Assembly (NCBI GenBank): GCA_021927905.1
Contig: BLLK01000020.1
Location: forward strand, 248,001-312,000
Origin: Chaetoceros tenuissimus
Lineage: Eukaryota > Bacillariophyta > Thalassiosirophyceae > Chaetocerotales > Chaetocerotaceae
Direction: 5' to 3'
Length of the DNA stretch: 64,000 nt
Shown here: one piece after another, positions 1-8,745 of the stretch
Position numbering within the stretch: the first letter of the stretch is position 1
How the letters are laid out: each line of letters opens with the position of its first letter
Made by a program: the position numbers and the translations under genes
Notes under the pieces: generated by a model
Database searches by the model: none
The model's input: only the letters and a program-made list of their open reading frames with translations
What the model was told of the DNA's origin: nothing

Positions 1-387
1 CATTGTTGCATAAGTTCAACAATGACTGGAAACAAGGAAACACTGAAAGGAGATGATGATATTGGATGATCCAAGAATCATCCATAAGATAAGATTTATT
101 TTATTACTTGTAGTTTGTTCTAAGTAATCTATCAATGCTACAAACCCAAAAGAATTATTCTATGTTTATCCACTTCGTTAAGATTTTGTGACAATGTACT
201 GTGTAAAAGGCTCTTTGATTGGAAGGCGTCAAAGAGAGGACTCTCAAAGATGTCATTTGCGCACGATTGATTGAACTCGAGAGAGGAAATATTGCATATT
301 TTCATCATATTTTTTCTTGTCAACGAAAAAGATTAAGTAGGTTCTTATCACTCGGGCGAGGTATCAGCAATAGCAAGTAGAATAGAA
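1..387. other. Upstream non-coding stretch
   Basis: AT-rich sequence before the LNR gene. I see no convincing gene or RNA. It presumably holds the promoter and 5' UTR of the gene at 388; a possible splice acceptor lies just before its ATG (ending near 380), so an upstream exon is possible. Confidence 0.3.
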
Positions 388-924
388 ATGAGTTCCAGGC
401 ATCTTTTTATCAACAAACCTTGCTGGATGGAAGGTAGCGATTGCACTGCCATTGAATATCCTAATTGTCATGTTGAAAATCCTCATTGGATTGGAAATGG
501 AAAATGTGATGGAGGAAATTACAACACCGAACTTTGTGGATTCGACGGTAAAGATTGCATATCTTTTAATCAAAACTATCCTGACTGCAAAGTTGAATAT
601 CCAAGATATATTGAAGATGATACCGGAGATTGCTCTTGGGATGGTGGAGATTGCCTGATGCTTGGTTTACCAGAGCCAATCTATTATTCAATAATTGGCG
701 TCATTGGTGTCCTGTTTTTTCTCTACTTTTGTTTACAATTTCGTAAAAGTATGAGTGACCATGACAAATTTGGAGTTTCTAATCAGAAGACCCTATCTCC
801 TGGTTCTTCTGCTTTACCTTTTGCTTCAAGAGCTCCAATCGATAGACACACTCGTACAGGGGCTAGAATGATTCGCAATAAGGTCATTATGTCAAGATCG
901 AGGTCAAGGTCGAGGTCAAGGTAA
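388..924 (+). CDS. LNR (Notch-type repeat) single-pass membrane protein with SR tail
   Basis: 178 codons. Residues about 25-55 form a Lin-12/Notch repeat: paired cysteines around GNGKCDGG and ending DGKDC. A second, shortened repeat ends in DGGDC near residue 90. LNR modules bind calcium in extracellular proteins. One hydrophobic segment (about 95-117, GVIGVLFFLYF core) is followed by a tail ending in an SR dipeptide run. No signal peptide follows the chosen ATG, so either an upstream exon exists or the membrane segment acts as anchor. The stop at 922-924 sits inside the SR repeat, where a TCA codon would be expected, and the same frame stays open to 1077. The annotated end may therefore be a recent premature stop. 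Function unknown. Confidence 0.6.
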   Translation: MSSRHLFINKPCWMEGSDCTAIEYPNCHVENPHWIGNGKCDGGNYNTELCGFDGKDCISFNQNYPDCKVEYPRYIEDDTGDCSWDGGDCLMLGLPEPIYYSIIGVIGVLFFLYFCLQFRKSMSDHDKFGVSNQKTLSPGSSALPFASRAPIDRHTRTGARMIRNKVIMSRSRSRSRSR

Positions 925-935
925 AGGTCAAGTGA
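893..935 (+). repeat. AGGTCA/AGGTCG hexamer repeat (SR codons)
   Basis: Tandem hexamers encode the Ser-Arg run of the LNR protein. The TAA at 922-924 interrupts the array in phase with the TCA/TCG positions. Confidence 0.8.
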
Positions 936-1077
936 CAAAGACATTGAAGAAATATTCCCACATAGAGCAATGTACAATTTTCAACATGAACAGATATTTC
1001 CACATGAGGCAATGCAAAATTTTCAACATGAACATTTAGCGACGCAAAATTTTCAAAATTGCTCATTTCCCACATGA
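925..1077 (+). other. In-frame extension beyond the LNR stop
   Basis: The LNR frame stays open for 50 codons after the TAA and ends at TGA 1075-1077. It encodes a two-and-a-half-fold degenerate repeat containing FPHxAM and NFQHE, mirrored at DNA level as repeats of about 42 bp (955-1060). Repetitive in-frame coding structure past the stop suggests this was once the C-terminus of the same protein. The rest up to 1435 shows nothing I can call. Confidence 0.45.
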
Positions 1078-1435
1078 ACATAGAGAGATGCAAATGCCTT
1101 ACGAAGATGAATCTCGAGAGTTTTAAGGCAAAGGAGATTGTGAGATGATATCATGATTAAGTAATTGTTCAGCGTCAGCTCAACATTTATCAGATATAAA
1201 GGAAAACCTCATCAAAGAATTGAAGAATGAAAATTGTGCCAACTCTAAGTGATTGCCAAAGTTCAACATAGATTTTCGTTGTTTTGTACTTCGCTTTGTT
1301 TGAAATTATCTAATCAATACTACAAATACTATAAAGAAACTCTGTCTAGCAATAACGTAAAAAAATTAAAGTGAAGAATATCCAATCAAGATGACAATGT
1401 ATCGCAACAGATTCAAAAGGCACACAAAGACACAA

Positions 1436-2581
1436 TTACTCCAAAGTCCAAGCTACTGTAAATCCAGCTCTCAAAGGAGTAACAGTCTCACCTCCAAACT
1501 CATAGGTCTTTGGAACATCCCAACTCTTTTTTGTCAAAGTAACCTTTTCCTCAGTAATTGGCAAACCATAATGTTTCGCTCCATTGATACTCATGAAAGC
1601 TTCCAAATTCTCCAATTTACCCATACGTTCAAAAGCCTCCGCATACAATTCTACAGCTGCATGAGCAGTATAAACTCCTGCACAACCACATGCCGATTCT
1701 TTGGATTCAGTAGTATGTGGTGCCGAATCAGTCCCTGCAAAGAATTTTGGAGATCCGGAGGTTGCCGCTTCAATCAATGCAACACGATGTGTTTCACGTT
1801 TGAGGATTGGTAAACAATAGAAATGCGGTTTGACTCCTCCCACAAGTAGTGCTACAAAAGTAAACGATCATGAGTAAATCTATCTTTTTGCAGAAACATG
1901 CAATACAAATTACCATCACTACTATCTCAACTCACCATTACGATTGTACAACAAATGATGACAAGTAATACTCGCCGCTAAATTATCAGGACCATTACTC
2001 ACAAACTCCACAGCACCCTTTGTCGAAATATGTTCCATGACAATTTTCAACTTGGTAAAATCTCTCAATAGTGGAGTGATGACTTCCTGAATGAAAACAG
2101 ATTCTCGATCAAAAATATCAATCTCGGATCGTGAAACTTCGGAATGGATACAGAGTACCATACTACATTCTTCCATGGCTTGGAGAGCTGGATAACATTT
2201 TTTCACGTCTGTGACTCCAAAATCAGAGTTGGTAGTCGCACCCGCTGGATAATACTTTGCAGCATAAATGTATCCCGTCTGTTTGGCTTTGTGAATTTCT
2301 TCAGGGGTCGTGTTATCAGTTAAGTAGAGTGTCATGAGTGGTTGAAAGGATGCATCTGCTGGTGTATTCTCTGTAATGTGTTTATAATATTCTGTAGCTA
2401 GTTCTGTGTTGGTCACTGGTGGCTTGAGGTTTGGCATAGCGATTGCTCTTTTGAATCTCTTTGTAGCGTGAGATAAGACGGACTTGGTTTTGGCACCGTC
2501 ACGGAAATGATGATGAAAGTCGTCCGGTTTGATGATTGTCAATTGAGTTCCTTCAGGTACAGTTGCTGCACATTGAGCCAT
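1436..2581 (-). CDS. Dihydroorotase (PyrC/URA4 type), two exons
   Basis: Catalyses the reversible cyclisation of N-carbamoyl-aspartate to dihydroorotate, step three of pyrimidine synthesis. Exons are 1936-2581 and 1436-1851 joined across an 84-nt intron (1852-1935, GTGAGT...TTTGTAG), giving 353 residues; E. coli PyrC has 348. Zinc-site signatures are all present: HxH in [10 protein letters not shown], the lysine that is carboxylated in [14 protein letters not shown], His in LCIHSEV, His in VMEHIST, and the catalytic Asp in GTDSAPH. The join restores [16 protein letters not shown], which matches the enzyme's conserved core and supports the splice sites. This is the bacterial class II monofunctional form, separate from any CAD-type fusion. 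No targeting peptide is evident, so probably cytosolic. Confidence 0.93.
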
Positions 2582-2897
2582 GATAGATAAATAATAGTTA
2601 TAGTAAGTAGTATAAGTGAGTATGTATTTGTTTGACTCTAGCTAGTCAAAGATCTTTTCATGAGTCAAACTGTGATTGACGAGATACCTCGTCAATCAGT
2701 TTGACAGAAAAAGTGAGGCCAGAGATGTCAACATGTAACGACGGACAGACGGAGACATTCTTGACCGTGCTTGAGAACCATTCAAAATCGAAAGAATGAG
2801 ACAAGCAAAAGATTTGCGAAGATCAAGGCAACCTCTAATACAACAGTAATGATATCTTTTGTTTTGAATAGATACAAATAATAATAGAGCAGTCAAC

Positions 2898-3542
2898 ATG
2901 CCAGCATCACAAGAATCCGAATTACTCGAACCATCAACCTTTGCGCTACCAGAAGATTATGAGGAATCACCTCAAGATTATGAAATATGGAGCATCAAAG
3001 TACCCGTCAAATTCGACATGTCCTGTCTCAACAATGTAGAATTTCAATTTGATCTTTCAGAAAAACAACACAAAGGAAAAGAAAAAGCAGTGACGAATTT
3101 TGAAGTCAATGATATCAAATATAGTATGATACAGGGTAATAAAGATGAAGTCAAGACTTTTAGAATTTTAACTCGTGTAGATGAGGATGAGGATGAGAAG
3201 GAGATGATTCCTTCCAATGTGACTTTTGATAAACATTACAGTATTGTTGAAACGACGAATGCGAATGTTGCTGATGTAGATTTGGCACCGTCTAATGAAC
3301 GTGCGGTAGGTGTGGATATGAAGGCTATGCAAATGAGGATTCCATATGTTCCGATTCCACAAAAGACTGGATTGAAGAGACGATGGAATATGATGGGTGC
3401 CAATGCTCAATATACTGCACCAATTGTAGAAGAGAATGATGTAGCTATGGAGACTCCTAGTAAATCTGTTGAAAGTAGTAAAAAGCAAAAGAAGGAAAAG
3501 AAGTCTGAGAAAAAGAGTAAAAAGAAAAAGTCTAAGCAATAA
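2898..3542 (+). CDS. Probable RNA polymerase I subunit RPA34.5-like
   Basis: 214 residues. The layout follows yeast Rpa34: an acidic start, a segment EIWSIKVPVKFDMSCLNNV resembling the 'WLIKxPxxxDISKLK' dimerisation strand that pairs with Rpa49, a FDKHYSIVET strand, a basic RIPYVPIPQKTGLKRR motif comparable to the 'VPKxxGLK' region, and a Lys-rich tail (KKSKKKKSKQ). Rpa34/PAF49 forms a TFIIF-like heterodimer on Pol I that aids elongation and escape on rDNA, so a nucleolar role is inferred. The family is poorly conserved, and the call rests on order of motifs rather than on identity. The 3' two thirds (from 3117) lies in a segmental duplication whose second copy starts at 4903. Confidence 0.6.
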   Translation: MPASQESELLEPSTFALPEDYEESPQDYEIWSIKVPVKFDMSCLNNVEFQFDLSEKQHKGKEKAVTNFEVNDIKYSMIQGNKDEVKTFRILTRVDEDEDEKEMIPSNVTFDKHYSIVETTNANVADVDLAPSNERAVGVDMKAMQMRIPYVPIPQKTGLKRRWNMMGANAQYTAPIVEENDVAMETPSKSVESSKKQKKEKKSEKKSKKKKSKQ

Positions 3543-4522
3543 ATAAGATTACTATAGGCTAGTTGAGAGTGACTTCTTACAATCTAATCCTCTGAGAGAG
3601 CTGAAACTTCAAACCAAGAAGTATACGATGAAAAATAATACTTGGATATTTTTAGGTTCATTCTAGAAATGCTGTCGTTAATAGAATCCAAGATTTCTTT
3701 TCTTTGGTCATACGTCCAAGATACTAGATACTTTACAATGACCAATTTTTCTAGATTTTTTCGAGAACGAAGTTTATCCTCTGAAACTTGAAAGGTATAA
3801 TGAACTTTGAAAGATCTTTTACGATCAGCAATCATAGCATTCGCAGCCTCTGAGATAATATCAGAAGCGATGACTGCTGCAACATAGTTCAAAGTTTTGG
3901 AGTGTTTGTCATCGACAAAACTTTGAGAAAACGGAATGAAACTTGGGATACTGTAGTCATCGCTATTGATGATCTTGTCCTTGTCGTATTCAATACCGTA
4001 GTACTCTAGCTCTTTCAAGAATGACGAAGTACTCTCACCTCTTGGAAGTGTCACTTCACCATGACGCATATAGTCCAAGACCTGTCGAAATCTAGTTCCA
4101 TCTCCTTCAATGAATACTTCCTTACCTCCTTCATTCCAAGTTTTGGATGCACAGCGTTCGAGTAGAGATCCTGGGAACTTCTCGAGGGAGGGAAGTTGAT
4201 CCTGGGAACTTCTCAAGGAGGGTTTTTGATACTTGGTAGACTGTGGCACCTACATTGAGCTTAATTGTAGTTTGGGTAGCAGACATACTTTGTTTTTGAC
4301 GTAAAGTAAAACTTTTCTGTAGAAGTGAACAGAGTAAAATATCGGCATATATCAATCTATCATTTCCAATCGGATTATTCACTAGAATCTATCCGCTTTT
4401 GTATATTTTCCAGCCAGTCAATTCCAATCAAATCATCGATCGCATTTATTCATCTTCTATTTGCGAATTGGTCCCAAAAGAGCGTTATTAGCAAAAACCA
4501 ATATTTCTTGACAAGGATTTGA
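3117..4522. repeat. Segmental duplication, copy 1 (about 1.4 kb)
   Basis: Directly repeated at 4903-6306 with near identity over most of its length. It spans the 3' part of the RPA34.5-like gene, its intergenic spacer and a whole BTB gene with its upstream region. Boundaries are sharp: AAATATAGTATG begins both copies and CAAGGATTTGA ends both. Confidence 0.93.
3584..4286 (-). pseudogene. BTB/KCTD-type gene, copy 1, frameshifted
   Basis: An ATG at 4286 opens MSATQTTIKLNVGATVYQVS, a T1/BTB (KCTD-like) start, but the frame is lost after LLEKFPGS. The rest of the domain (LLERCASKTWNEGG, FRQVLDYMRHGEVTLP, LEYYGIEYD) continues in another frame down to 3584. The cause is visible: a 31-bp tandem repetition of the GAGAAGTTCCCAGGATC block, which is not a multiple of three. 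The second frame has no ATG of its own, so the whole protein cannot be made unless the insertion is bypassed. It does not read as an intron, because removing exactly 31 nt from a GT leaves AA at the 3' end. Compare the intact paralogue at 6462-7130. Confidence 0.75.
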
Positions 4523-4902
4523 TAATAATAAGAAAATCTTTACTGATATTAATCACTACGCTATTGAGCATCAACATCATTACATCGGCCCGTGAGGGTG
4601 GATGAAAAGGAAAGAAGATTATGTTGTTGTATATGTTGTGATCAGTGACGGTGCAAGGTATGCCTTCGTCGCTGTCCATGTCGCGATCCAATCTCTCATT
4701 CGATCTAGAGGTTGTGACAATAATGACTCCGTTGTAACTGGTATTTGGCGGGTAAAAGCTATGTGGTCTGGTCTACTCTCTGCAAGTAATTTCTGTATCT
4801 TTTTCTTTGCTTTGTCTCTATCACGTATGTATTCTTTCGCTGTGATGGCTGTATGCGCCACCTCGTTGTGAACTTGCCATCTGTTGAGGGCTATATACGT
4901 TT
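4523..4902. other. Unique spacer between the two duplicated copies
   Basis: 380 bp present once, between the duplicated blocks. On the minus strand 4619-4890 reads open with coding-like composition (KEYIRDRDKAKKKIQKLL..., then SQPLDRMRDWIATWTATKAY), but lacks a plausible complete gene structure. I do not recognise it; it may be filler or a fragment captured when the duplication formed. Confidence 0.3.
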
Positions 4903-5328
4903 AAATATAGTATGATACAGGGTAATAAAGATGAAGTCAAGACTTTTAGAATTTTAACTCGTGTAGATGAGGATGAGGATGAGAAGGAGATGATTCCTTC
5001 CAATGTGACTTTTGATAAACATTACAGTATTGTTGAAACGACGAATGCGAATGTTGCTGATGTAGATTTGGCACCGTCTAATGAACGTGCGGTAGGTGTG
5101 GATATGAAGGCTATGCAAATGAGGATTCCATATGTTCCGATTCCACAAAAGACTGGATTGAAGAGACGATGGAATATGATGGGTGCCAATGCTCAATATA
5201 CTGCACCAATTGTAGAAGAGAATGATGTAGCTATGGAGACTCCTAGTAAATCTTTTAAAAGTAGTAAGAAGCAAAAGAAGGAAAAGAAGTCGGAGAAAAA
5301 GAGTAAAAAGAAAAAGTCTAAGCAATAA
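4903..5328 (+). pseudogene. 5'-truncated second copy of the RPA34.5-like gene
   Basis: Begins abruptly inside the gene (matching 3117) and runs to the same Lys-rich end. A downstream ATG at 4912 leaves 138 codons lacking the N-terminal dimerisation segment. It differs from the parent at few positions, for example VESSKK becomes FKSSKK. Without the promoter and the first 70 or so residues it is probably a dead by-product of the segmental duplication. Confidence 0.75.
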
Positions 5329-5379
5329 ATAATACTAGGCAACTTTTTAGAAAGTCAGTTGAGGATGACTTTTTACAAT

Positions 5380-6076
5380 CTATTCTTCTGAGAGAGATGT
5401 TACTTCAAACCAAGCAAAAGAGTCTGAAACATCCCTTCTGGTTATTTTCAAGTTCGCTCTAGAAATTTTGTCGTTGATAGAATACATGATTTCTTTTCTT
5501 TGGTCATACGTCCAAGATACTAGATACTTTACAATGACCAATTTTTCTAGATTTTTTCGAGAACGAAGTTTATCCTCTGAAACTTGAAAGGTATAATGAA
5601 CTCTGAAAGATCTTTTACGATCAGCAATCATAGCATTCGCAGCCTCTGAGATAATATCAGAAGCGATGACTGCTGCAACATAGTTCAAAGTTTTGGAGTG
5701 TTTGTCATCGACAAAACTTTGAGAAAACGGAATGAAACTTGGGATACTGTAGTCATCGCTATTGATGATCTTGTCCTTGTCGTATTCAATACCGTAGTAC
5801 TCTAGCTCTTTCAAGAATGACGAAGTACTCTCACCTCTTGGAAGTGTCGCTTCACCATGACGCATATAGTCCAAGACCTGTCGAAATCTAGTTCCATCTC
5901 CTTCAATGAATACTTCCTTACCTCCTTCATTCCAAGTTTTGGATGCACAGCGTTCGAGTAGAGATCCTGGGAACTTCTCGAGGGAGGGAAGTTGATCCTG
6001 GGAACTTCTCAAGGAGGGTTTTTGATACTTGGTAGACTGTGGCACCTACATTGAGCTTAATTGTAGTTAGGGTAGT
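5380..6076 (-). pseudogene. BTB/KCTD-type gene, copy 2, frameshifted and lacking its start
   Basis: Carries the same 31-bp tandem repetition as copy 1, so the frame break predates the segmental duplication. It has also lost the ATG that copy 1 uses: the sequence before LTTIKLNVGATVYQVS is changed and no in-frame start of the expected position remains. The body of the BTB domain is nearly identical to copy 1, yet the last 35 or so residues (ending FAWFEVTSLSEE versus SWFEVSALSED) differ strongly. Confidence 0.75.
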
Positions 6077-6461
6077 AGACAAGTAAAACTTTTCAATTTT
6101 ATGTAGAAGTGAACAGAGTAAAATATCGGCATATATCAATCTATCATTTCCAATCGGATTATTCACTAGAATCTATCCGCTTTTGTATATTTTCCAGCCA
6201 GTCAATTCCAATCAAATCATCGATCGCATTTATTCATCTTCTATTTGCGAATTGGTCCCAAAAGAGCGTTATTAGCAAAAACCAATATTTCTTGACAAGG
6301 ATTTGAGGTAGGGCAACTTTGAATTTGTTCTGGATGGACAAAAATCCGAGTAATGAAAATAATAAATTGGAAAGTAAAGAATAACTTTCACATTTATAAA
6401 TTGTGTAATATGAATCACGGTTCTTTAGATTAGAAGGATATTGATGCCCTCTGAGCGGATT

Positions 6462-7130
6462 TTAAGAAAGAGCTTTAATACACAAAGTAAACTTATTGGA
6501 ATAAGATTCTCTGTTACTGATCTCAAGTCCTGCTTTCGAAATGATTGTATTACTCATGGCTATGATTACATCAACAGAGGTAACGGTAAGGAGCCTGGTG
6601 AGATTTTGAAAAACAATAAAATCATCCAGTTTGCCTTGGTCACAGTTTAGATCGTCCTTGTAACAGTAATAGATTTTGAAGGGAAGATGTCTGCCCTGGA
6701 ATAGATGAACACCCGCCTCTTTGACTATGTCCGTGGCAATGATGGAAGCAAAGTATTCCAATCGCTTTGCATCTCTAGATTCTTTGAAAGTGTTGAGAGA
6801 TTTTCCAATCGAAGGAAGATTGAAGTCGTTACTATTGAAAATCTTATCCTTGTCGTATTCAATACCGTAGTACTCTAATTCTTTCATGAATGACGGAGTA
6901 CTCTCTCCTTTCGGTAGAGTTACCTCACTATGACGCATATAGTCCAAGACCTGTCGAAATCTAGTTCCATCACCTTCAATGAATACTTCCTCACCTCCTT
7001 CATTCCAAGTTTTGGACGCACAGCGTTCGAGTAGTGATCCTGGGAACTTCTCAAGGAGGGACTTGGAAACCTTGTAAATTGTTCCACCTACATCAAACTT
7101 GATAGTGTCGTGACTAGTAGGAGAGGTCAT
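6462..7130 (-). CDS. BTB/POZ T1-type (KCTD-like) protein
   Basis: 222 residues, intact member of the three-gene group. Residues about 8-100 form a T1-type BTB fold: IKFDVGGTIYKVSKSLLEK, then GSLLERCASKTW, FIEGDGTRFRQVLDYMRH, and LEYYGIEYD. T1/KCTD domains oligomerise, and some act as Cullin-3 adaptors; nothing in the C-terminal half (100-222) identifies a partner. The two decayed copies upstream are close relatives in the BTB half but diverge in the tail. The gene sits between the duplication and a sulfotransferase on the same strand. The exact role cannot be read from sequence. Confidence 0.8.
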   Translation of the reverse strand: MTSPTSHDTIKFDVGGTIYKVSKSLLEKFPGSLLERCASKTWNEGGEEVFIEGDGTRFRQVLDYMRHSEVTLPKGESTPSFMKELEYYGIEYDKDKIFNSNDFNLPSIGKSLNTFKESRDAKRLEYFASIIATDIVKEAGVHLFQGRHLPFKIYYCYKDDLNCDQGKLDDFIVFQNLTRLLTVTSVDVIIAMSNTIISKAGLEISNRESYSNKFTLCIKALS

Positions 7131-7297
7131 GGCGGAGCAATATGCTTGGTAAAAGTATACTTTCCGTTTTTATGACATGATACTATAGACTTAAAAGATT
7201 AGAAATATATCGATTCTATCACCCCTTATCAATTGGGTCACAAGAGTCTGTCCATTTGTGTTTGTTTACTTGTCAATTCCAATCAAATCTATCAAAC

Positions 7298-8212
7298 TCA
7301 GTCAATCGTGTCTCGGTGTGATTCCGAAGCTCGCAATTTACACTCTCCAACCTGTGGGTTTGAACCATCTAGTCCAAAACCATCAAAATTCTGATGTTGA
7401 ACGTGATGAAGCCTGCAGTCATCGTAACCTAACCATTCAATGACCTCGTTTAAAGTACTAGTATCATTGACCCATTTTTCCATTTGCAAGAATACAGCAC
7501 GATCAGTACCCATTTTAGTTGCATTTCGTTTGAGAAACTGAACTTCCTTTTTGATACTCTCTAAATGCTCCAGATCAGCGTTCATCCAGCCTAACCTTGA
7601 CCTCGAAGATAATATTCCCATAGGATCTCGGGAGTTGACAATGTACTTTGCACATGGAAAGTGCTCTTTGAAATAGTCTACAGCATGTTGTGGATCCCAA
7701 AATCCACCTTGTATTCTAATCATTTTCGCACCAATAATCGTATCAAATTCATGTCTTTTTAAATCCTTTCGGTGTTTCAAACTCTTGAGAAAATCATGAC
7801 TTGGAGGGTTGATGGTGGACAAGATCTTTTGAGAAGAACAAGCAAGACTTTGCCTAGGAACAGCATTGTGCATCCATGGTCCTTCTTCTTTGTTTTCATC
7901 ATCTTTAAATCTATTATCCGCTTTATCAAGATTATGTATCATTTGATATGCTTTGAATAACTCATTGTTATTTTCACCTGAAAGACGTACATTTGGCAGC
8001 AGATTGAAGGTTGTCAATAGAGATGTCGAACCTGCTCTTCCCGGAGATAAAATAAACAGATAGCGTTGTCTACATGGTTCGCACAACGGGCTATTATGAC
8101 ACTCGGCATACGGGCACCATGAGTTTTGATGCGCGTTGATAGAATTGAAAAGTAGAGATTCCTCTTTTTCTGTTCTCTTGCTATGTTCTTTGTATGATGA
8201 TCTTTGTCTCAT
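7298..8212 (-). CDS. Sulfotransferase-like protein (PAPS-dependent)
   Basis: 304 codons. The 5'-phosphosulfate-binding loop is clear at residues 51-66 (YLFILSPGRAGSTSLL) and a 3'-phosphate motif near 190 (YIVNSRDPMGILSSRSR). A CPYAECHNSPLCEPC cluster precedes the loop. Such enzymes move sulfate from PAPS to glycans or proteins in the Golgi lumen, where they normally need an N-terminal signal anchor. This ORF has none, but a 41-codon frame directly upstream (8209-8334) encodes one and overlaps this ATG by ATGA. A frameshift or sequence error joining the two is likely. Divergent neighbour at 8746 is another sulfotransferase, sharing a promoter region of about 400 bp. Confidence 0.75.
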   Translation of the reverse strand: MRQRSSYKEHSKRTEKEESLLFNSINAHQNSWCPYAECHNSPLCEPCRQRYLFILSPGRAGSTSLLTTFNLLPNVRLSGENNNELFKAYQMIHNLDKADNRFKDDENKEEGPWMHNAVPRQSLACSSQKILSTINPPSHDFLKSLKHRKDLKRHEFDTIIGAKMIRIQGGFWDPQHAVDYFKEHFPCAKYIVNSRDPMGILSSRSRLGWMNADLEHLESIKKEVQFLKRNATKMGTDRAVFLQMEKWVNDTSTLNEVIEWLGYDDCRLHHVQHQNFDGFGLDGSNPQVGECKLRASESHRDTID

Positions 8213-8334
8213 TCAAAAAGCTGCACATGCTGATACACAATAACCATGATTAAACATAGATTCAAGTATGTTGATAAAGGGAAAGTCGTTTTCTGCTTGG
8301 ATTCATGTTCTTCTTCAACATTACTCAAATTCAT
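8209..8334 (-). CDS. Short frame encoding a signal anchor upstream of the sulfotransferase
   Basis: 41 codons starting MNLSNVEEEHESKQKTTF, then a hydrophobic span (LNLCLIMVIV core), ending in TGA that overlaps the next ATG (ATGA). The arrangement is what a type II membrane start for the downstream sulfotransferase would look like, displaced by one base. Either the displaced N-terminus of that gene or a coincidental upstream ORF. Confidence 0.45.
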   Translation of the reverse strand: MNLSNVEEEHESKQKTTFPLSTYLNLCLIMVIVYQHVQLFE

Positions 8335-8745
8335 ATTTGATGATAACAACTCAATTTTTCTCTTTCTTGAGCCTTGAGGAATAACAATTGTTCAATATGC
8401 AAAAGATCTTCTGATGGTCTGTTGATGTAAGTTTTATGCTTTTATCAACGATGTTATGTATAGAAAGGTATGCTTTATATAAACCTTGAGTAGGGGAGAG
8501 CAAGACCGAAGCAGAACCCTTTTTCTACTCACGACCCGAGCGAACCCTATCCACAAAAAATGGCAATGGAAAATCGGTTAAATGATCCGTTAAAGGGTGG
8601 CGCAAAATGTGAGAAGCCGCCCATCCGCCCATCTGTCCTCCTTTTTGATAGTGTTCTCAACAAGAAGGAACGAACAAATGTGCACGAAGATTTTATCAGT
8701 ACTTCAAAAAACTGATGAAAGCTAGTGGCAAGTGGCACAACAAGC
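8335..8745. promoter_or_regulatory. Divergent intergenic region between two sulfotransferases
   Basis: About 410 bp between oppositely oriented starts. No recognisable element was picked out by eye; a shared promoter is inferred from layout only. Confidence 0.35.

Larger units (their letters stand above)
4903..6306. repeat. Segmental duplication, copy 2
   Basis: Direct repeat of 3117-4522, offset 1786 bp at the left end and 1784 at the right, so only small indels separate the copies. Confidence 0.93.

Noticed and set aside
4200-4240. 31-bp repeat as a tiny intron
   Set aside because: Cutting exactly 31 nt from a GT leaves AA, not AG, at the 3' end; a GT-AG cut would be 32 nt and out of frame.
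3584-4249. Independent gene start for the long BTB frame
   Set aside because: The apparent first codon is GTG, not ATG, and the sequence before the BTB match is out-of-frame copy of the true start region.
4602-4871. 89-codon plus-strand ORF in the duplication spacer
   Set aside because: The opposite strand is more coding-like and neither shows a recognisable protein.
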